Shown piece after piece: positions 1-9,668 of a stretch of 64,000 bases of DNA; the first letter of the stretch is position 1, and the number at the start of each line of letters is the position of its first letter. Under the pieces are notes generated by a model. It was not told the DNA's origin. It did not search any database and saw only the letters and a program-made list of their open reading frames with translations. The stretch covers positions 62,001 to 126,000 of the forward strand of contig JAEPQH010000001.1 in NCBI GenBank assembly GCA_017640605.1, read 5' to 3'. The stretch comes from Balneolaceae bacterium. GTDB taxonomy: Bacteria; Bacteroidota; Rhodothermia; Balneolales; Balneolaceae. Position numbers and translations under genes: made by a program.

Positions 1-2
1 TT

Positions 3-1394
3 GAAGTTCATCAGGCTGAAAATGGGGATTACGCGGTACTTTTAAATCAACCGTATAGCAAATTTGCGGTCGATTTACTCACTGAGCAAAAATATCCTCA
101 GGATGCAAAATTCCCTCCTTATGATGCTATTGCCTGGACCTTAGGCTACATGTATGGCGTTGACGTAACCGCCGTAGATTCCATGCACTTTTCGAATGAT
201 GAATTAACGCTTATTACAGATCCCATTACCTATCAAGGAAGTGTTGCTGGGGATGGAAATATGTTTGCCATCAATTACGAGGCAGAATCTTCTGTTATAT
301 CTGCTCTTTATGATGCGGAAAACAAATACCGCAGATTTAAAGCCACGGTGATTGATGAAGTACTAATTGTTGATGAAGACACTTTAGCTGCTGGCTCCGT
401 ATTGATGTCTGGTTTAAATACCAATGATGCCAATGCCCTAGCATCTGCTCACGGATTAGACCTGATTGCCGGCGAATTTGATACAAATGCCGGCAGACCC
501 ATTACTTTGCCAAAAATTGCTGTATATCACAGTTGGTTCGACACTCAAGCTGAAGGTTGGGCGCGATATACGCTCGAACAAAAAGGAATTCCATACACCT
601 CAATCGATAAAGATGATCTGAAAGCAGGGAATTTGAATCGCAAGTTTGATGTAATACTCATTCCACATTTACGTGGAGATGCATCTTCATTTGTAAATGG
701 TTTTGATGACTCATTCGGGCCTATTTCCTACACAAAAACAGATGATACTCCTTCATTTGGTACACCGGATGCAAGTGAAGACATAACCGGAGGACCAGGT
801 TTTGAAGGCATCGCACATCTCAAAGAATTTGTTGAACAAGGTGGTGTTTTAGTTCCTTTGGCAAATGCTTCGCGCATGATTGCAGAACTCGGGATTTCAC
901 CAAAAGTAAGTGCCTTTAATCCGAGTGGCTTATTTCATCCGGGCTCAATCGTTACCGTACAAAAGAACAACGATTCCAGCCCAATTTTATATGGATACCC
1001 TGAAACCTTTCATGTATTTAAAGGAAATGGGTATCTGCTAAATACCAATCGCAGAGACCGTGAAATGAAGGTGCTTCAATTTGGTACAGAACCACTTTCT
1101 GATGAAAAACCCTATACCGGTGAAACCTGGGGCGAACCACTCGACGATTCGATGGCAGAAAGCAAAGCTCCGGAAATGAATAAAGAACAGAAAAAGGAAA
1201 AAACACCGCCTTATGTACGTTCGGGAATGGTTCGCAACCAACAAGCAATTATTGGCCACGCAGCAATTATGAATGCTCCTGTTGGGGAAGGAAATGTGGT
1301 TTATTTCACATTTAATCCACTTAATAGATTCCTAAATCATCACGACTCCGGTCTGCTATGGAATGTGCTAATTAATTGGAATGCTTTAGACTAG
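3..1394 (+). CDS. M14-family zinc carboxypeptidase, C-terminal part (5' end outside window)
   Basis: The reading frame is open from the window edge (first readable residues EVHQAENGDYAVLLNQPYSK), so the ATG at 150 is internal and the true start lies upstream. The visible ~463 residues match the region after the catalytic domain of large Bacteroidota M14 metallocarboxypeptidases. They include the segment PYDAIAWTLGYMYGVDV and a flavodoxin-like domain starting IAVYHSWFDTQAEGWARY, where this family has a conserved glutamine amidotransferase-like fold. The zinc-binding HxxE motif is not in the window, so activity cannot be judged. The protein ends in a normal stop. A tandem GAGGAGTGAG repeat and a weak stem-loop follow the stop. 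Family call is from recognition of the C-terminal pattern. Confidence 0.75.
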   Translation, partial: EVHQAENGDYAVLLNQPYSKFAVDLLTEQKYPQDAKFPPYDAIAWTLGYMYGVDVTAVDSMHFSNDELTLITDPITYQGSVAGDGNMFAINYEAESSVISALYDAENKYRRFKATVIDEVLIVDEDTLAAGSVLMSGLNTNDANALASAHGLDLIAGEFDTNAGRPITLPKIAVYHSWFDTQAEGWARYTLEQKGIPYTSIDKDDLKAGNLNRKFDVILIPHLRGDASSFVNGFDDSFGPISYTKTDDTPSFGTPDASEDITGGPGFEGIAHLKEFVEQGGVLVPLANASRMIAELGISPKVSAFNPSGLFHPGSIVTVQKNNDSSPILYGYPETFHVFKGNGYLLNTNRRDREMKVLQFGTEPLSDEKPYTGETWGEPLDDSMAESKAPEMNKEQKKEKTPPYVRSGMVRNQQAIIGHAAIMNAPVGEGNVVYFTFNPLNRFLNHHDSGLLWNVLINWNALD

Positions 1395-1509
1395 GTTTTG
1401 AGGAGTGAGCCTTGAGGAGTGAGAACTCTCAAACCTCATCCATAGTCTAATTTCTAAATTTTAACCTTTTTTCAATCAACGAAGCTTTAGCGTAGTTGAT
1501 CACTTAAAT

Positions 1510-1869
1510 ATGCTCAAAAAAATAAATTGGGACGATGTCCCCGAAGAACAAGTAAATCCGAAAATGATTCGCCAGATGATCTGGGGTGAGAAAATCATGA
1601 TTGCTCGGATGAAATTTAAAGATGGTTTTGTAGTTCCGATGCACAGTCATGAAAACGAACAAATAACTCAGGTGCAGAAAGGTACCATTCGGTTTTGGTT
1701 CGAAAGTGAAGATGCAGAACCAATGGATTTACACGCCGGAGATTCGGTGGTTATTCCAGGGAATCTACCTCACAAAGCTTTGATGATTGGTGATGTGGAA
1801 GAAACGGACACTTGGGCACCACCTCGTACCGACTGGATCGATGGCACTGACGACTATTTGAAGAAGTAA
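1510..1869 (+). CDS. Small cupin-domain protein
   Basis: A single-domain cupin of 119 residues. Cupin motif 1 is visible as VVPMHSHENEQITQVQKG (His-x-His-x3-4-Glu) and motif 2 as AGDSVVIPGNLPHKA, which together usually bind one divalent metal in a small beta barrel. There is no signal peptide, so it is probably cytoplasmic. The substrate cannot be told from sequence; proteins of this type include dioxygenases, isomerases and sugar- or ligand-binding proteins. It lies 140 bp upstream of an SDR gene on the same strand, so a shared transcript and a shared small-molecule pathway are possible but unproven. Confidence 0.8.
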   Translation: MLKKINWDDVPEEQVNPKMIRQMIWGEKIMIARMKFKDGFVVPMHSHENEQITQVQKGTIRFWFESEDAEPMDLHAGDSVVIPGNLPHKALMIGDVEETDTWAPPRTDWIDGTDDYLKK

Positions 1870-2009
1870 ACCTTTACGAGGAATCGGCAACCAACGCGAG
1901 CCTTTGACGAAGCAATCTCGGTTTTGAGATTTAGAGATCGCCACGTCGAAAAAACATAATACTGTAATTAATCCTATACTCCTCACGAAGCAATCTCATA
2001 AAAATATCT

Positions 2010-2771
2010 ATGGACTTACACATCAAAGGAAAAAAAGCTCTGGTAATGGCATCCAGTAAAGGGTTAGGCAAAGCCGTAGCTTTTGAACTCGCTCGAGAAG
2101 GCGTAAATGTATTGATTTGCAGCCGCACCGAAAAAGATCTGCAAGTCGCACAGGCTGAAATAATCGAGCAAACCGGAGGTAAAGTTCACTACGCGGTTGG
2201 TGATGTAACCACCTCAGAAGGCCGGACTTCCATCCTAAACAAAGCCAAAGAAGTCTTCGGAAGCACAGATATTCTGGTAACCAATGCCGGTGGACCGCCA
2301 GCAGGTTCTTTTGAAGATCATTCGCTGGAACAATGGGAAGCAGCCTACAAACTACTTCTTGAAAGTACAGTAGCGATGATTCAAGGTGTGCTACCGGGAA
2401 TGAAAGATCAAAAATGGGGACGAATCATCACCATAACATCTCAGGCTATTAAACAGCCCGTGAATGGATTAATTTTATCGAACTCGGTACGAGCATCCCT
2501 CCTCGGCTTAGTGAAAACCCTGTCGAATGAACTTGGTCAGTACAATATTACGGTAAATAACGTATTACCGGGCTACACCGAAACTGAGCGACTCATTCAA
2601 CTGCGTGGTGATGCTTCCAATTGGGATGCTTTCACCAACGATGTCCCGTTAGGCAGAGTAGCTCAACCTGAAGAATTTGCCGCCGCCGTTACCTTCTTAG
2701 CCAGCCAACGAGCGGCATATATAACCGGCGTTTCTCTACCTGTGGATGGTGGGTGGATTAAAGGGATTTGA
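2010..2771 (+). CDS. SDR-family oxidoreductase with atypical active site (beta-ketoacyl-reductase-like)
   Basis: A 253-residue Rossmann protein of the short-chain dehydrogenase/reductase superfamily. The N-terminal dinucleotide motif reads ASSKGLG (residues 14-20) instead of TGxxxGxG, NAGG follows at 92-95, and the C-terminus ends in the classic GVSLPVDGGW. The catalytic Ser is kept (TSQ at 143-145), but the YxxxK pair is replaced by SNSVR (157-161), so the usual Tyr and Lys are absent. This matches the BKR-like subgroup of SDRs in which the tetrad is not conserved, so it is probably a family property and not damage. Substrate and even redox activity are uncertain. Confidence 0.85.
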   Translation: MDLHIKGKKALVMASSKGLGKAVAFELAREGVNVLICSRTEKDLQVAQAEIIEQTGGKVHYAVGDVTTSEGRTSILNKAKEVFGSTDILVTNAGGPPAGSFEDHSLEQWEAAYKLLLESTVAMIQGVLPGMKDQKWGRIITITSQAIKQPVNGLILSNSVRASLLGLVKTLSNELGQYNITVNNVLPGYTETERLIQLRGDASNWDAFTNDVPLGRVAQPEEFAAAVTFLASQRAAYITGVSLPVDGGWIKGI

Positions 2772-3027
2772 ATTAGAAATTAGGAATAGGAGAATTATGA
2801 ATATGGGAGTTTGCGTCTTAAGCAACCTCTTGGAAGAGTGTCTGTGGTGGCTGTTAATTCATTACTCTTTTACCAACTAAGACTATTATTCAAAGTATTA
2901 ACCGAATGGAAATTAAATGATGGTCGAATTCTAAAAGCAGTTGAATCTGACACTTAAATCTTGACACCCGAATGCTAGTTAATGCAAATCATTTAAAATT
3001 TTAAATTTTTCACTTTTCATTTCCATC

Positions 3028-4392
3028 TCACTCTACCCACACCGTTTTTATATTCACAAACTCCCTTATCCCAAACAGACTAAGCTCACGACCATAACCC
3101 GAATCTTTAATTCCTCCGAAGGGTAATCTCGGATCAGATTTCACTAAGGTATTCACAAAACAGCATCCTGCATTCAGTTTCTTCGCTGCTATCTTTTCCG
3201 CTCGTCTAATATTCTTCGAGAATACGGCAGCGCCCAACCCATAATTTGTATCATTGGCAACGGCAATTGCTTCGGTTTCGTCGGCCACTTTTATAACGGC
3301 GGCAACTGGACCGAATAATTCTTCGTGATAGGCCGGCATCCCTGAGCTAACATTTGTAAGTAAAGTAACCGGATAAAAAGCTCCTTCACCTGCTGGAAGA
3401 TTTCCACCAAATTCTAAGTTTGCACCCGCTTTTACCGATTCTTCTACCTGTCGATGAAGTTCATCCCGTAAATCTCCCCGAGCCATAGGGCCAATGTCGG
3501 TCTCATCGTGAGTTGGATCACCAACTTTTCTCGAATTTAGTTCTTGACGGAATAGTTTTAGAAATTCATCATGCACCGACTCTACTACAATAAATCGTTT
3601 GGCTGCAACGCAACTTTGTCCACTGTTGATTAAACGGGATTGAGCACAAACTTTGGCTGCTAATTCAAGATCTGCATCCTCTAAAATCAAGTAAGGATCG
3701 GAGCCACCTAATTCCAGCACGTTTTTTTTGAGCACTTCACCGGCTTGCGCTGCCACTACTTTTCCGGCACGTGTGCTTCCGGTTAAGGTTATAGCTGAAA
3801 TACCGCTGTGCTGAACAATGGGCTTCATGTTGTCTTTATCTACAACAATCGTGCGAAACAGCTCTTTGGGGTAACCAGCTTCATGGATGATTTGCTCGAT
3901 GGCCAGAGCACAACCCGTGGTATTTTCTGAGTGCTTCAAAATCACTCCGTTGCCAGCCATCAATGCCGGGGCACCAAATCGTAATACCTGCCAGAAAGGG
4001 AAATTCCAGGGCATGATTGAAAGAACCACTCCCAGCGGCTCAAAAGCCACATAACTTGCCGAAGCATCGGTTTCAACCTGTTCATTTTTTAGAAAATTCT
4101 CTGCATTCTTGGAATAATACCTGCAGAGCCATGCACATTTTTCGACTTCTCCAACTCCCTGCTTCAGTGGTTTCCCCATTTCTTCGGCCATTAGCTCGGC
4201 TAAAACTTCCTTTTTCTCTTCAAGCAGATCTGCAAGTTTACTCAGTAAACTTCCTCTGTATTCAAAACTCGTGGTTTTCCATTCATTTTGTGCAATATTT
4301 GCTTCTTGAATAAACAGTTCAACTTCTTCAAAACTGTGTTCTCTGTATTCTCCTACTAATTCGTTGGTGGCAGGATTTATCGTCTGTAACAT
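3028..4392 (-). CDS. Aldehyde dehydrogenase, succinate-semialdehyde dehydrogenase type
   Basis: A complete 454-residue NAD(P)-dependent aldehyde dehydrogenase. Visible landmarks are MPWNFPFW (127-134), the coenzyme loop TGSTRAG (204-210), the general base Glu227 in LELGGSDPYLILEDAD, and the nucleophile Cys261 in NSGQSCVAAKRF. The start INPATNELVGEY and length are typical of the succinate-semialdehyde dehydrogenase branch, which oxidises succinic semialdehyde to succinate. Its ATG lies 5 bp after the stop of the upstream class III aminotransferase, so the two form an operon. That pairing fits a 4-aminobutyrate or similar omega-amino-acid degradation route. Exact substrate is inferred from branch and context. 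Confidence 0.88.
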   Translation of the reverse strand: MLQTINPATNELVGEYREHSFEEVELFIQEANIAQNEWKTTSFEYRGSLLSKLADLLEEKKEVLAELMAEEMGKPLKQGVGEVEKCAWLCRYYSKNAENFLKNEQVETDASASYVAFEPLGVVLSIMPWNFPFWQVLRFGAPALMAGNGVILKHSENTTGCALAIEQIIHEAGYPKELFRTIVVDKDNMKPIVQHSGISAITLTGSTRAGKVVAAQAGEVLKKNVLELGGSDPYLILEDADLELAAKVCAQSRLINSGQSCVAAKRFIVVESVHDEFLKLFRQELNSRKVGDPTHDETDIGPMARGDLRDELHRQVEESVKAGANLEFGGNLPAGEGAFYPVTLLTNVSSGMPAYHEELFGPVAAVIKVADETEAIAVANDTNYGLGAAVFSKNIRRAEKIAAKKLNAGCCFVNTLVKSDPRLPFGGIKDSGYGRELSLFGIREFVNIKTVWVE

Positions 4393-4397
4393 ATTAT

Positions 4398-5585
4398 TTA
4401 TTTATAATTTCGTTGGATACTCTCCATGATCTTATCCATCACGGTTGATAATGTTTCATCATCAGTAACTAGTGGTGGAGCAAGTCGAATTAATGTGTTA
4501 GAATGCAATGTCCATCCAAGTAAAATTCCCTGTTCGAAACATTCTTCTACAACTTGCTGTGTGAGTTCTCGAGATTCCAATTGCAACCCCAACATTGCTC
4601 CTTTTCCACGTACCTCAACGATTCCGGGCCCAACCAGCGTTTCTTTTATTTTCTTTTCGATGAGGGAAGCACGTTCTAAATAATCCCCGGAAAGCAATTC
4701 TTTCAAATTTGCCAAAGCTGCAGCGGCACATACCGGATGTCCACCAAACGTGGTTACGTGATTTAGCGGAGGATTATACATGAAACTCTCGAAAATAGTA
4801 GCACTCGAAATGAAGCCCCCCATGGGCATTCCTCCTGCCATCGCTTTAGCCACACATAGAATGTCGGGACAAATATGATATTGCTGAAAGGCAAATAATG
4901 AACCGGTTCGCCCGAATCCCGATTGTATTTCATCATAAATCAGTAATGCTCCTGCTTGGTTACACCGATTTCTGATTTCTGCCAACCATTTCCAATCTGC
5001 GGGAATAATGCCACCTTCACCCTGAATCGGTTCCATTACAACGGCTGCAGTATCGTCATCAATTGCATCTAATCCTTCAAAACTATTGAATTCCAGAAAA
5101 TGGACATCCGGCAACAAGGGCAAATATGGATCACGGTACACATCCCTTCCGGTAACGGAAAGCGAACCGTGTGTATCGCCATGGTAACTGTTTTTAAAGG
5201 CAACCAATTTAGTGCGTTTTGTATGCTTTTTTGCAAGTTTAAGCGCACCTTCGATGGCTTCGGTTCCACTATTCACAAAGTACACTTGTTCCAAATGCTC
5301 TGGAAGTTGTGCCGTAAGTAATTCTGCAAATTCGAGCTGTGGTTGTTGAATAAACTCCCCATACACCATCACATGTAAATGTTTATCAACCTGTTGATGA
5401 ATAGCCTCAACTACTTTTGGATGCCGATGCCCTAAACTACTCACCGCAATCCCAGATATGAAATCGATAAATCGTTGCCCCTGTGTTGTATATAGATGAA
5501 CCCCTTCGGCGTTTGAAATCTCTAAGCCAAGTGGAGCATCACTGGTTTGAGCAACTACGGTTTTAAATCGATCTAAGGTGTTCAT
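4398..5585 (-). CDS. Class III PLP-dependent aminotransferase (acetylornithine/4-aminobutyrate type)
   Basis: A 395-residue fold-type I aminotransferase. The PLP-binding Asp sits in LLIYDEIQSGFGRTG (Asp218) and the Schiff-base Lys in DILCVAKAMAGGMPMGG (Lys247). EPIQGEGG (185-192) and FVNSGTEAIEGALKLAK are also class III hallmarks. Members move an omega-amino group of ornithine derivatives, GABA, putrescine or lysine to 2-oxoglutarate. It is the first gene of an operon with the semialdehyde dehydrogenase 5 bp downstream, which makes an omega-amino-acid catabolic role more likely than arginine biosynthesis. Arginine-biosynthesis ArgD cannot be excluded from sequence alone. The ATG start at 5585 gives the expected family N-terminus. 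Confidence 0.87.
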   Translation of the reverse strand: MNTLDRFKTVVAQTSDAPLGLEISNAEGVHLYTTQGQRFIDFISGIAVSSLGHRHPKVVEAIHQQVDKHLHVMVYGEFIQQPQLEFAELLTAQLPEHLEQVYFVNSGTEAIEGALKLAKKHTKRTKLVAFKNSYHGDTHGSLSVTGRDVYRDPYLPLLPDVHFLEFNSFEGLDAIDDDTAAVVMEPIQGEGGIIPADWKWLAEIRNRCNQAGALLIYDEIQSGFGRTGSLFAFQQYHICPDILCVAKAMAGGMPMGGFISSATIFESFMYNPPLNHVTTFGGHPVCAAAALANLKELLSGDYLERASLIEKKIKETLVGPGIVEVRGKGAMLGLQLESRELTQQVVEECFEQGILLGWTLHSNTLIRLAPPLVTDDETLSTVMDKIMESIQRNYK

Positions 5586-5674
5586 ATTAACAACGTGTTA
5601 TACAATTTACAGGTGTTTTGAAAGGTTAAATTTAGCATATTGATTACACAATTAATTTAATCAACCATTCTTTA

Positions 5675-6064
5675 ATGCGAATACATTTCATGTTAGTGAT
5701 GGTCTTGTTGATAGGGGTAACAACAGGATGTGCATCCAACAAACAAAAACAGCCCAACGTGGATACAGAAAGTATTGAAAAACAAATCCCGATCCCGGTA
5801 GGATCAGCTAAAGTTGAACTTGAGTTCATTGCCTACGAAGACGAACTGGTTCAAGCTTCTGTTCGCGAAGTTATCGAATATGGAGCATCTACCGATCGAA
5901 TCAGTCGGTCGGCACCGGTTTCTTTCCATGTTCACGATTCGATTGTAGATAAAGTAGAGATGCTGCAGGAAAGTGACGTTTTTATCGCACTTGTAGCGAT
6001 GCAACCTGCCGGTATGGGTATGAAATCCGGTAGTTGGACTATAACACAAATTATTTCAGAATAA
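5675..6064 (+). CDS. Small predicted lipoprotein of unknown function
   Basis: A 129-residue protein starting with a hydrophobic stretch (FMLVMVLLIGVTTG) and a lipobox-like TTGC, after which the mature protein would begin CASNKQKQPN. This predicts lipid anchoring in the envelope. The mature domain (VELEFIAYEDELVQASVREVIEYG) looks like a compact beta-rich fold, but I do not recognise the family. It ends 14 bp before the next gene on the same strand, so the two may be co-transcribed. It is divergent from the aminotransferase operon. Confidence 0.65.
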   Translation: MRIHFMLVMVLLIGVTTGCASNKQKQPNVDTESIEKQIPIPVGSAKVELEFIAYEDELVQASVREVIEYGASTDRISRSAPVSFHVHDSIVDKVEMLQESDVFIALVAMQPAGMGMKSGSWTITQIISE

Positions 6065-6078
6065 TAACATCAAGTAGA

Positions 6079-8904
6079 ATGAAAAAAATCATCACCTTTG
6101 CTGTTTTTGTGACTTTAGGGGTTGCAGGAACGCTTTATTTAGCAACCAGCACAAACTTACAAACAACGACTAACCAGTCTGGCGGCGATTCTTTTGTAAA
6201 GAATCCCACCATCATCAGTAAGGAAACCACCCAAAAAGATAGAGCCGAGTATTTCCATAAAATGCTCAAAGATCCAGAATTAGGGAAAATCCCGGATGGT
6301 ATACACGCCCGGGAAATTGCTTTTGCTGAAAAATTAAGCCAGGAACAGCCGAACAGAAGAAAGGCCGTTAACGACGTATTTGAATGGAAAGAAGTAGGCC
6401 CAAATGATGTCGGAGGTAGAACACGTGCGTTGGCTATGGACTCTCGCAATTCTGACATCATTATTGCCGGTGGAGCTTCAGGTGGAATTTGGAAATCGAC
6501 CAATGGTGGGCAAACCTGGAGTAAAAAAACTGATCTCAACAGCCATCTTGGTGTTACGGCCTTAGTTCAAGACCCAACAGCGCCGGATAATTGGTATTAC
6601 TCAACCGGAGAATTTTTCGGTTCTGCGGGAGCAACCGGTGCAAGTTTCTATGGCTCCGGTATTTTTAAATCAGAAGATAACGGCGAAACTTGGTCTCAGA
6701 TCGAAACTACTAGAGATAGTGATACTGCATTTAATTCAAGACACGACTTTATCGTAAATCTCGCAATCAGCCCAACAACAGGAACGATCTTTTTTGCTAG
6801 TAATGCATTGGGGATTTACCGAACCACCAACGATTTTACCTCCTCCATTCACGCCTTAGGTGAAGTTAACAACCATGTATGGTCGGATGTAGTTGTTAAT
6901 AAGGATGGAATTGTAATTGCTGTTTTATCTACGGCATTTCAAGGTGTTGAACAAACTTTTGATCCCGGCGTGTATGTATCAACCGATGATGGAATCAGTT
7001 GGTCGGATGTAACACCCGGTTCATTTCCAAATAATGGAAATCGTAGTGTAATTGGTGTTTCCGAATCGGATCCTGATGTATTTTATGTGCTAACCGATAC
7101 CGGTTCAGGACCTGAAGGAATGGACTTGCACCGATTTGATATCAGCGAGCCTTTTAATGTGCAAACGAGCGATAGAACCGGTGGAATTCCTACATTTGGT
7201 GAACCTGTGGGTGATTTAGATCCTCAAGGTGGCTACAATTTAATGGTGAAGGTACATCCAACCAATCCGAATTTAGTATTTGTAGGTGGAACAAATTTAT
7301 TCCGTTCTACTTCCGGATTCAGTAATCCTCCTGTTTCTGATAACCAAGGGAAATCCTTACCTGGCGAAGGACCTAAGTTCTGGGTAGGTGGCTACGACTT
7401 CGACAATGACATCAGCCAGTTTCCAAGTCACCACCCCGATCAGCACAACTTAATTTTCTATCCTGAAAATCCTAATAAAGCGATAAGCGCTCACGATGGC
7501 GGTTTAAGTTTAACTAACGACATTACCGCAACTCCAGTGGTTTGGGTTGATTTGGACCAAGGCTACAATGTAACTCAGTTTTATACAGTTTCGATTCACC
7601 CTGATGCCGACGATGGACGCATTGGTGGTGGTACTCAGGATAATGGTACACCGTACTTCATCTTTGATTTTGATGGGCAATCAAGTTTATCGGTAGATGC
7701 TTCTTCAGGTGATGGCGCGCATACTTATTTAGGAAATAATTTTGCAGTTACTTCATCTCAAAATGGGTTTTTGCTAAAATTTGATTATGCTGGAACCGAT
7801 CTAACTAATTTCTCTTACATCTCTCCATTGGGAGCAGTAGACCAACAGTTTATTCACCCATATGCTGTAAATCCATCAGACGAAAATTTTATGGTGTACC
7901 CGGCTTTTGATCGATTATGGGTGAATGATCAGCTTTTAACATTAACGAGAAATACTTCTAACTCCGACGGAACATCTGAAGGTTGGACGGATCGCACAGA
8001 TTTAGACTCCGGCACCGAGAATCATGAAATTACTGCGGTATCTTTCAGCAGCAGCAATCCGGCAGGGAGACTCTATTACGGTTCTTCCGATGCTGTGGAT
8101 GTTCAAATCCCGTTTATCAAAAAGGTAGACGATTTAACCGCTAACAATGGCGATGAAAACATCGTAATCGCCAATGCATCCAGTGGATCTTATGTTAATG
8201 ATATCGCAGTAAATCCTGATAATGGCGATGAATTAATGGTGGTAATGTCGAACTATGGAGTTAAAAGTGTTTGGCATAGCTCCAATGCCGGCTCCAACTG
8301 GACAGACATTGAAGGAAACTTAGCCGGTGATGACGGTCCTTCTATTCGCTCTGGTGCAATTGCTGTTACTAACGAAAATGGAACCTTCTACTTTGTAGGA
8401 ACAAGCGTAGGTTTGTATTACACCGATCAATTAAATGGTTCGCAGACAGCTTGGACGAGAGTTGCCGAAGACAAAATCGGAAATGCGATTGTTTCATCGC
8501 TTGATTATCGTCGATCAGACCAAACCTTAGCCGTTGGTACCCATGGCCGTGGTTTATTTGTTGGGAAAATTGGTACTGCCGTTTCAAATGAGTTAGAATT
8601 ACCGGAAAACGACCAGCCTTCCAATTTTGCATTAAATCAGAATTTCCCAAATCCGTTTAACCCAACCACTAATATTTCATTCAATCTTCCATCCAATGCG
8701 ACTGTGAGTTTGACTGTATTTGATCTAAACGGAAGAAAAGTAGCTGAAATTTATTCAAACCGTCAAATGGCAGCCGGTTCCTTTACTGCTACATTTGATG
8801 CGTCAAGCCTTGCCAGCGGAACTTATCTATATCAATTAGAGGCTGTTCCTCAAAATGGAGGAAGCCCATTCAGGCAGACAAAAACGATGACGCTAATCAA
8901 ATAA
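6079..8904 (+). CDS. Secreted BNR/Asp-box beta-propeller protein with T9SS sorting domain
   Basis: About 941 residues. The chosen ATG gives MKKIITFAVFVTLGVAGTLY, a good signal peptide; an in-frame upstream ATG at 6034 would overlap the previous gene and bury the signal. Several Asp-box (BNR) repeats are visible: KSTNGGQTWSK, KSEDNGETWSQ, VSTDDGISWSD and HSSNAGSNWTD, as in sialidase- or VPS10-like propellers. The C-terminus carries a type A sorting domain, LNQNFPNPFNPTTNISFNLP, ending GTYLYQLEAV...MTLIK, which directs transport by the type IX secretion system. A glycosidase role is possible, but no catalytic residues can be assigned; a binding or scaffold function is equally plausible. Confidence 0.85.
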   Translation: MKKIITFAVFVTLGVAGTLYLATSTNLQTTTNQSGGDSFVKNPTIISKETTQKDRAEYFHKMLKDPELGKIPDGIHAREIAFAEKLSQEQPNRRKAVNDVFEWKEVGPNDVGGRTRALAMDSRNSDIIIAGGASGGIWKSTNGGQTWSKKTDLNSHLGVTALVQDPTAPDNWYYSTGEFFGSAGATGASFYGSGIFKSEDNGETWSQIETTRDSDTAFNSRHDFIVNLAISPTTGTIFFASNALGIYRTTNDFTSSIHALGEVNNHVWSDVVVNKDGIVIAVLSTAFQGVEQTFDPGVYVSTDDGISWSDVTPGSFPNNGNRSVIGVSESDPDVFYVLTDTGSGPEGMDLHRFDISEPFNVQTSDRTGGIPTFGEPVGDLDPQGGYNLMVKVHPTNPNLVFVGGTNLFRSTSGFSNPPVSDNQGKSLPGEGPKFWVGGYDFDNDISQFPSHHPDQHNLIFYPENPNKAISAHDGGLSLTNDITATPVVWVDLDQGYNVTQFYTVSIHPDADDGRIGGGTQDNGTPYFIFDFDGQSSLSVDASSGDGAHTYLGNNFAVTSSQNGFLLKFDYAGTDLTNFSYISPLGAVDQQFIHPYAVNPSDENFMVYPAFDRLWVNDQLLTLTRNTSNSDGTSEGWTDRTDLDSGTENHEITAVSFSSSNPAGRLYYGSSDAVDVQIPFIKKVDDLTANNGDENIVIANASSGSYVNDIAVNPDNGDELMVVMSNYGVKSVWHSSNAGSNWTDIEGNLAGDDGPSIRSGAIAVTNENGTFYFVGTSVGLYYTDQLNGSQTAWTRVAEDKIGNAIVSSLDYRRSDQTLAVGTHGRGLFVGKIGTAVSNELELPENDQPSNFALNQNFPNPFNPTTNISFNLPSNATVSLTVFDLNGRKVAEIYSNRQMAAGSFTATFDASSLASGTYLYQLEAVPQNGGSPFRQTKTMTLIK

Positions 8905-8915
8905 AATCTCACAAA

Positions 8916-8940
8916 GGCAGCAACTTCGCTGCCTTTTTTT
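8916..8940. terminator. Intrinsic terminator between convergent genes
   Basis: A 6-bp GGCAGC/GCTGCC stem with an AACTTC loop is followed directly by seven T on the + strand. It sits 12 bp after the T9SS protein stop and its T-tract overlaps the stop codon of the convergent thioredoxin-like gene at 8939-8941. Confidence 0.88.
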
Positions 8941-9559
8941 ATGCAAGTGATTCAAGCAATATTTTAAAGTCATCCTGAATCAACGCTCCTTTATCTTTAG
9001 CATAAAAAGTGTGCAGATTTTGAGAAGCAAGCTTAGCGCCAATTTCGGGATCAGCTTTTTCTGATAGATATTTTTTTTGCACTTGAGCAGGTCTTGGTCC
9101 CCACTCGCCGAGTACTTCAAGAGTTTGAGCATCTAAAACAATTACCTTTGGGATAGATCGACTTTTTCCGTCGGTCAAAAAGGCATCCATTACTTCGGGA
9201 TATTTGTCGCGCAGGATTATCCTCAATTCAATATTCTCAGCGAATTCCGTCATTTTTTTAATGTAGGGTAGGATTTGGGCAGAATCCCCACACCATCCCT
9301 CCGTTATCACCAACCAAATTTGGTTTCCGCTGATTTGCCGGATCAACGATTGAATATCTTCGCGAATAACTCCACGTTTATCGATTCTGTTGGTTCGTTG
9401 AATGTTCAACTTTGTGTATTCCAACATTCCCTCAGAGTTATCATCATTCGTTGTGCGACTTTCATCAAACAATGTATTGGTGAGCAAATTAAAAGCTTCA
9501 TACTCTAAGGCTTCCTCAATAATTTTGTGGGTAATAACTGATTCTTTAATAGTAGACAT
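8939..9559 (-). CDS. Thioredoxin-fold protein with WCGD motif
   Basis: I place the start at the ATG giving MSTIKESVITHKIIEEA (206 residues); a longer in-frame start at 9610 adds 17 residues with no family match. The thioredoxin fold is shown by the beta-strand and active-site segment IWLVITEGWCGDSAQ (Cys90) and the cis-proline loop SIPKVIVLD. The usual CxxC is reduced to a single Cys (CGDS), so it cannot act as an ordinary dithiol oxidoreductase. It resembles the thioredoxin-family proteins of Bacteroidota with WCGDAAQ-type motifs, of unknown role. No signal peptide is visible, so it is likely cytoplasmic. Confidence 0.8.
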   Translation of the reverse strand: MSTIKESVITHKIIEEALEYEAFNLLTNTLFDESRTTNDDNSEGMLEYTKLNIQRTNRIDKRGVIREDIQSLIRQISGNQIWLVITEGWCGDSAQILPYIKKMTEFAENIELRIILRDKYPEVMDAFLTDGKSRSIPKVIVLDAQTLEVLGEWGPRPAQVQKKYLSEKADPEIGAKLASQNLHTFYAKDKGALIQDDFKILLESLA

Positions 9560-9668
9560 GGCCAAGCCGATTAAATAATAATAAGCCAACAAGTTACGAA
9601 CACCTTTCAACTCAAATGATTGATTTGTTCAATAATGATGATAGTTCCACAAAGTGTTATCTTTGGTT

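Noticed and set aside
1396-1440. Stem-loop and tandem GAGGAGTGAG after the M14 peptidase
   Set aside because: The stem has a bulge and no T-tract, so it is not a convincing terminator.
6034-6078. Longer start of the BNR propeller protein
   Set aside because: It overlaps the upstream lipoprotein gene and places 15 polar residues before the signal peptide.
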